Below, one piece after another: positions 21,439 through 22,284 of a DNA stretch of 22,284 nt. The stretch comes from Hadesarchaea archaeon (GTDB lineage Archaea > Hadarchaeota > Hadarchaeia > Hadarchaeales > Hadarchaeaceae): NCBI GenBank assembly GCA_030601665.1, contig JAUWBP010000005.1, positions 1 to 22,284 on the forward strand. The letters are read 5' to 3'. The position numbers were made by a program, and so were the translations under genes. Position 1 is the first letter of the stretch; each line of letters begins with the position of its first letter. The notes under the pieces were generated by a model. That model did no database searches. It saw only the letters and a list, made by a program, of their open reading frames with translations, and was not told the DNA's origin.

Positions 21439-22284
21439 TTACCTCTCCAATATCGAAACTATCGCAACGGAACCGGTCCCGCCGTGTCCTTCGATTATGG
21501 CGGTTTTTCGATCCGGAACCTGTCTCTCACCGGCTTCCCCTCGGAGTTGCAAGAACATTTCCACCATGGTTCCCACGTGTGTCGCACCCACGGGATGTCC
21601 TTTGGCCTTGAGCCCGCCACTCACATTCACGGGGAGAGACCCGTCGAACATGACCACGCCCTCCCTGACCAATTTGGCGCCTTCACCTTTCTTGGCAAGA
21701 CCCAGCGCTTCGTAACACATGGGCTCAACTGGAGTGAAAGCATCGTGAACTTCTACGATATCTACATCTTTCGGACTCTTCCCCGCTTCTTTGTAAGCCT
21801 GATCCGCTGCTCTTTTCGAGCAAAGTAAAAACGTTGGATCCTCCCTCTCGATTGCCAACAGGTAATCGTGGGCCACACCCATTCCTTTGATAAAGACCGG
21901 CGTGTCAGTATACTTCTTCGGATCGGCGCTCAGCAAGACAGAAGCGGCGCCATCACTGATCGTGGAGCAATGGAACAATCTGATCGGATCAGCGATCATT
22001 CTCGAGTTCATCACTCCCTCTTTCGTGATATCTTTGTGGAAATGAGCCCACGGGTTTCTGAATGCATTTTTATGGTTTTTAACCGAGATATCCGCCCAGT
22101 CATCTTCCGTAACGTCATACTTGTTGGCGTACAGTCTTATCAGCAAGGCGTATGCGCCGGGTTGGGTTATTCCGTACTTTCGCTCCTCGGGAGAGGACCC
22201 GTGAGTCAAAAATTCTGTGATTCTGTCGGTTCCGAACTTGTTCATCTTCTCAAAGCCCACGACAAGAACGTTCTTCGCCTCCCC
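21439..22284 (-). CDS. SCP-x/archaeal-type acetyl-CoA C-acyltransferase (thiolase), N-terminus beyond window
   Basis: The frame stays open to the window edge (NVLVVGFEKMN), so the N-terminal third with the nucleophilic Cys is outside. Visible motifs: EVHDAFTPVEPMCYEALGL with the HDAF signature of SCP-x-type thiolases, then GGLKAKGHPVGATHVGTMVEM carrying the catalytic His. The end (EGHGGTGSVAIVSILER) lacks the C-terminal Cys motif of classical thiolases, as in the archaeal group that works with DUF35 proteins. It condenses two acyl-CoAs or cleaves 3-oxoacyl-CoA. It is transcribed with the OB-SDR gene (2-nt gap) and the CoA-transferase. Confidence 0.9.
   Translation of the reverse strand, partial: GEAKNVLVVGFEKMNKFGTDRITEFLTHGSSPEERKYGITQPGAYALLIRLYANKYDVTEDDWADISVKNHKNAFRNPWAHFHKDITKEGVMNSRMIADPIRLFHCSTISDGAASVLLSADPKKYTDTPVFIKGMGVAHDYLLAIEREDPTFLLCSKRAADQAYKEAGKSPKDVDIVEVHDAFTPVEPMCYEALGLAKKGEGAKLVREGVVMFDGSLPVNVSGGLKAKGHPVGATHVGTMVEMFLQLRGEAGERQVPDRKTAIIEGHGGTGSVAIVSILER

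Noticed and set aside
1..22284. CRISPR arrays, rRNA genes and complete insertion sequences
   Set aside because: No regularly spaced repeats, rRNA-like segments or transposase genes were seen on either strand.

Overview
The window is archaeal chromosomal DNA. It carries archaeal-type ribosomal proteins (L14e, L18, L19e, L30, L32e, L34e, S4e), RNA polymerase subunit D, Cbf5, SecY, archaeal AdkA, TATA-type promoters and two class II tRNA genes with encoded CCA. The gene order (L14-L24-S4e-L5-S14-S8-L6-L32e-L19e-L18-S5-L30-L15-SecY-AdkA-DUF106-L34e-Cmk-L14e-Cbf5-tRNA-Ser-S13-S4-S11-RpoD-tRNA-Leu) is of the euryarchaeal type. The exact lineage cannot be fixed from this sequence. Almost everything that matters is on the minus strand.

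Layout from left to right. Positions 1-1620 are accessory DNA: a tyrosine recombinase cut by the window edge, decayed repeats of its C-terminus, a small basic ORF and two tandem ribbon-helix-helix genes. This DNA abuts the 3' end of tRNA-Leu(GAG), a classic integration site. The tRNA gene itself contains a 20-nt bulge-helix-bulge intron in its D-arm. Positions 1764-12889 form a dense ribosomal, transcription and secretion cluster, read right to left with many ATGA-type overlaps. Positions 12902-14696 are an island between rpl6 and rps8, which are normally adjacent. It holds a plus-strand gene for a secreted NosD-like beta-helix protein, a decayed zinc-ribbon ORF and a highly structured leader able to pair with the NosD-like gene's ribosome-binding site. 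A 12-bp direct repeat flanks the island. Positions 14697-17255 continue the spc operon from rps8 to rpl14. The expected upstream gene rps17 is absent, so the operon is broken there. Positions 17416-22284 carry a glycerate 2-kinase and a short-chain acyl-CoA cluster: an SCP-x-type thiolase (partial), an SDR fused to a DUF35-like OB domain, and a propionate-type CoA transferase.

How the parts work together. The core makes ribosomes, the membrane insertion machinery (SecY plus an EMC3/Oxa1-like DUF106 protein), nucleotide kinases and the pseudouridine synthase Cbf5. The right-hand cluster would condense or cleave, reduce and activate short acyl-CoA chains. Mobile or foreign DNA has entered the translation supercluster at two places (tRNA-Leu and the S8/L6 junction), and a third break lies upstream of L14. 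Local TATA boxes at rpl6, rpl14, rpl14e and rpoD probably keep the separated segments expressed.
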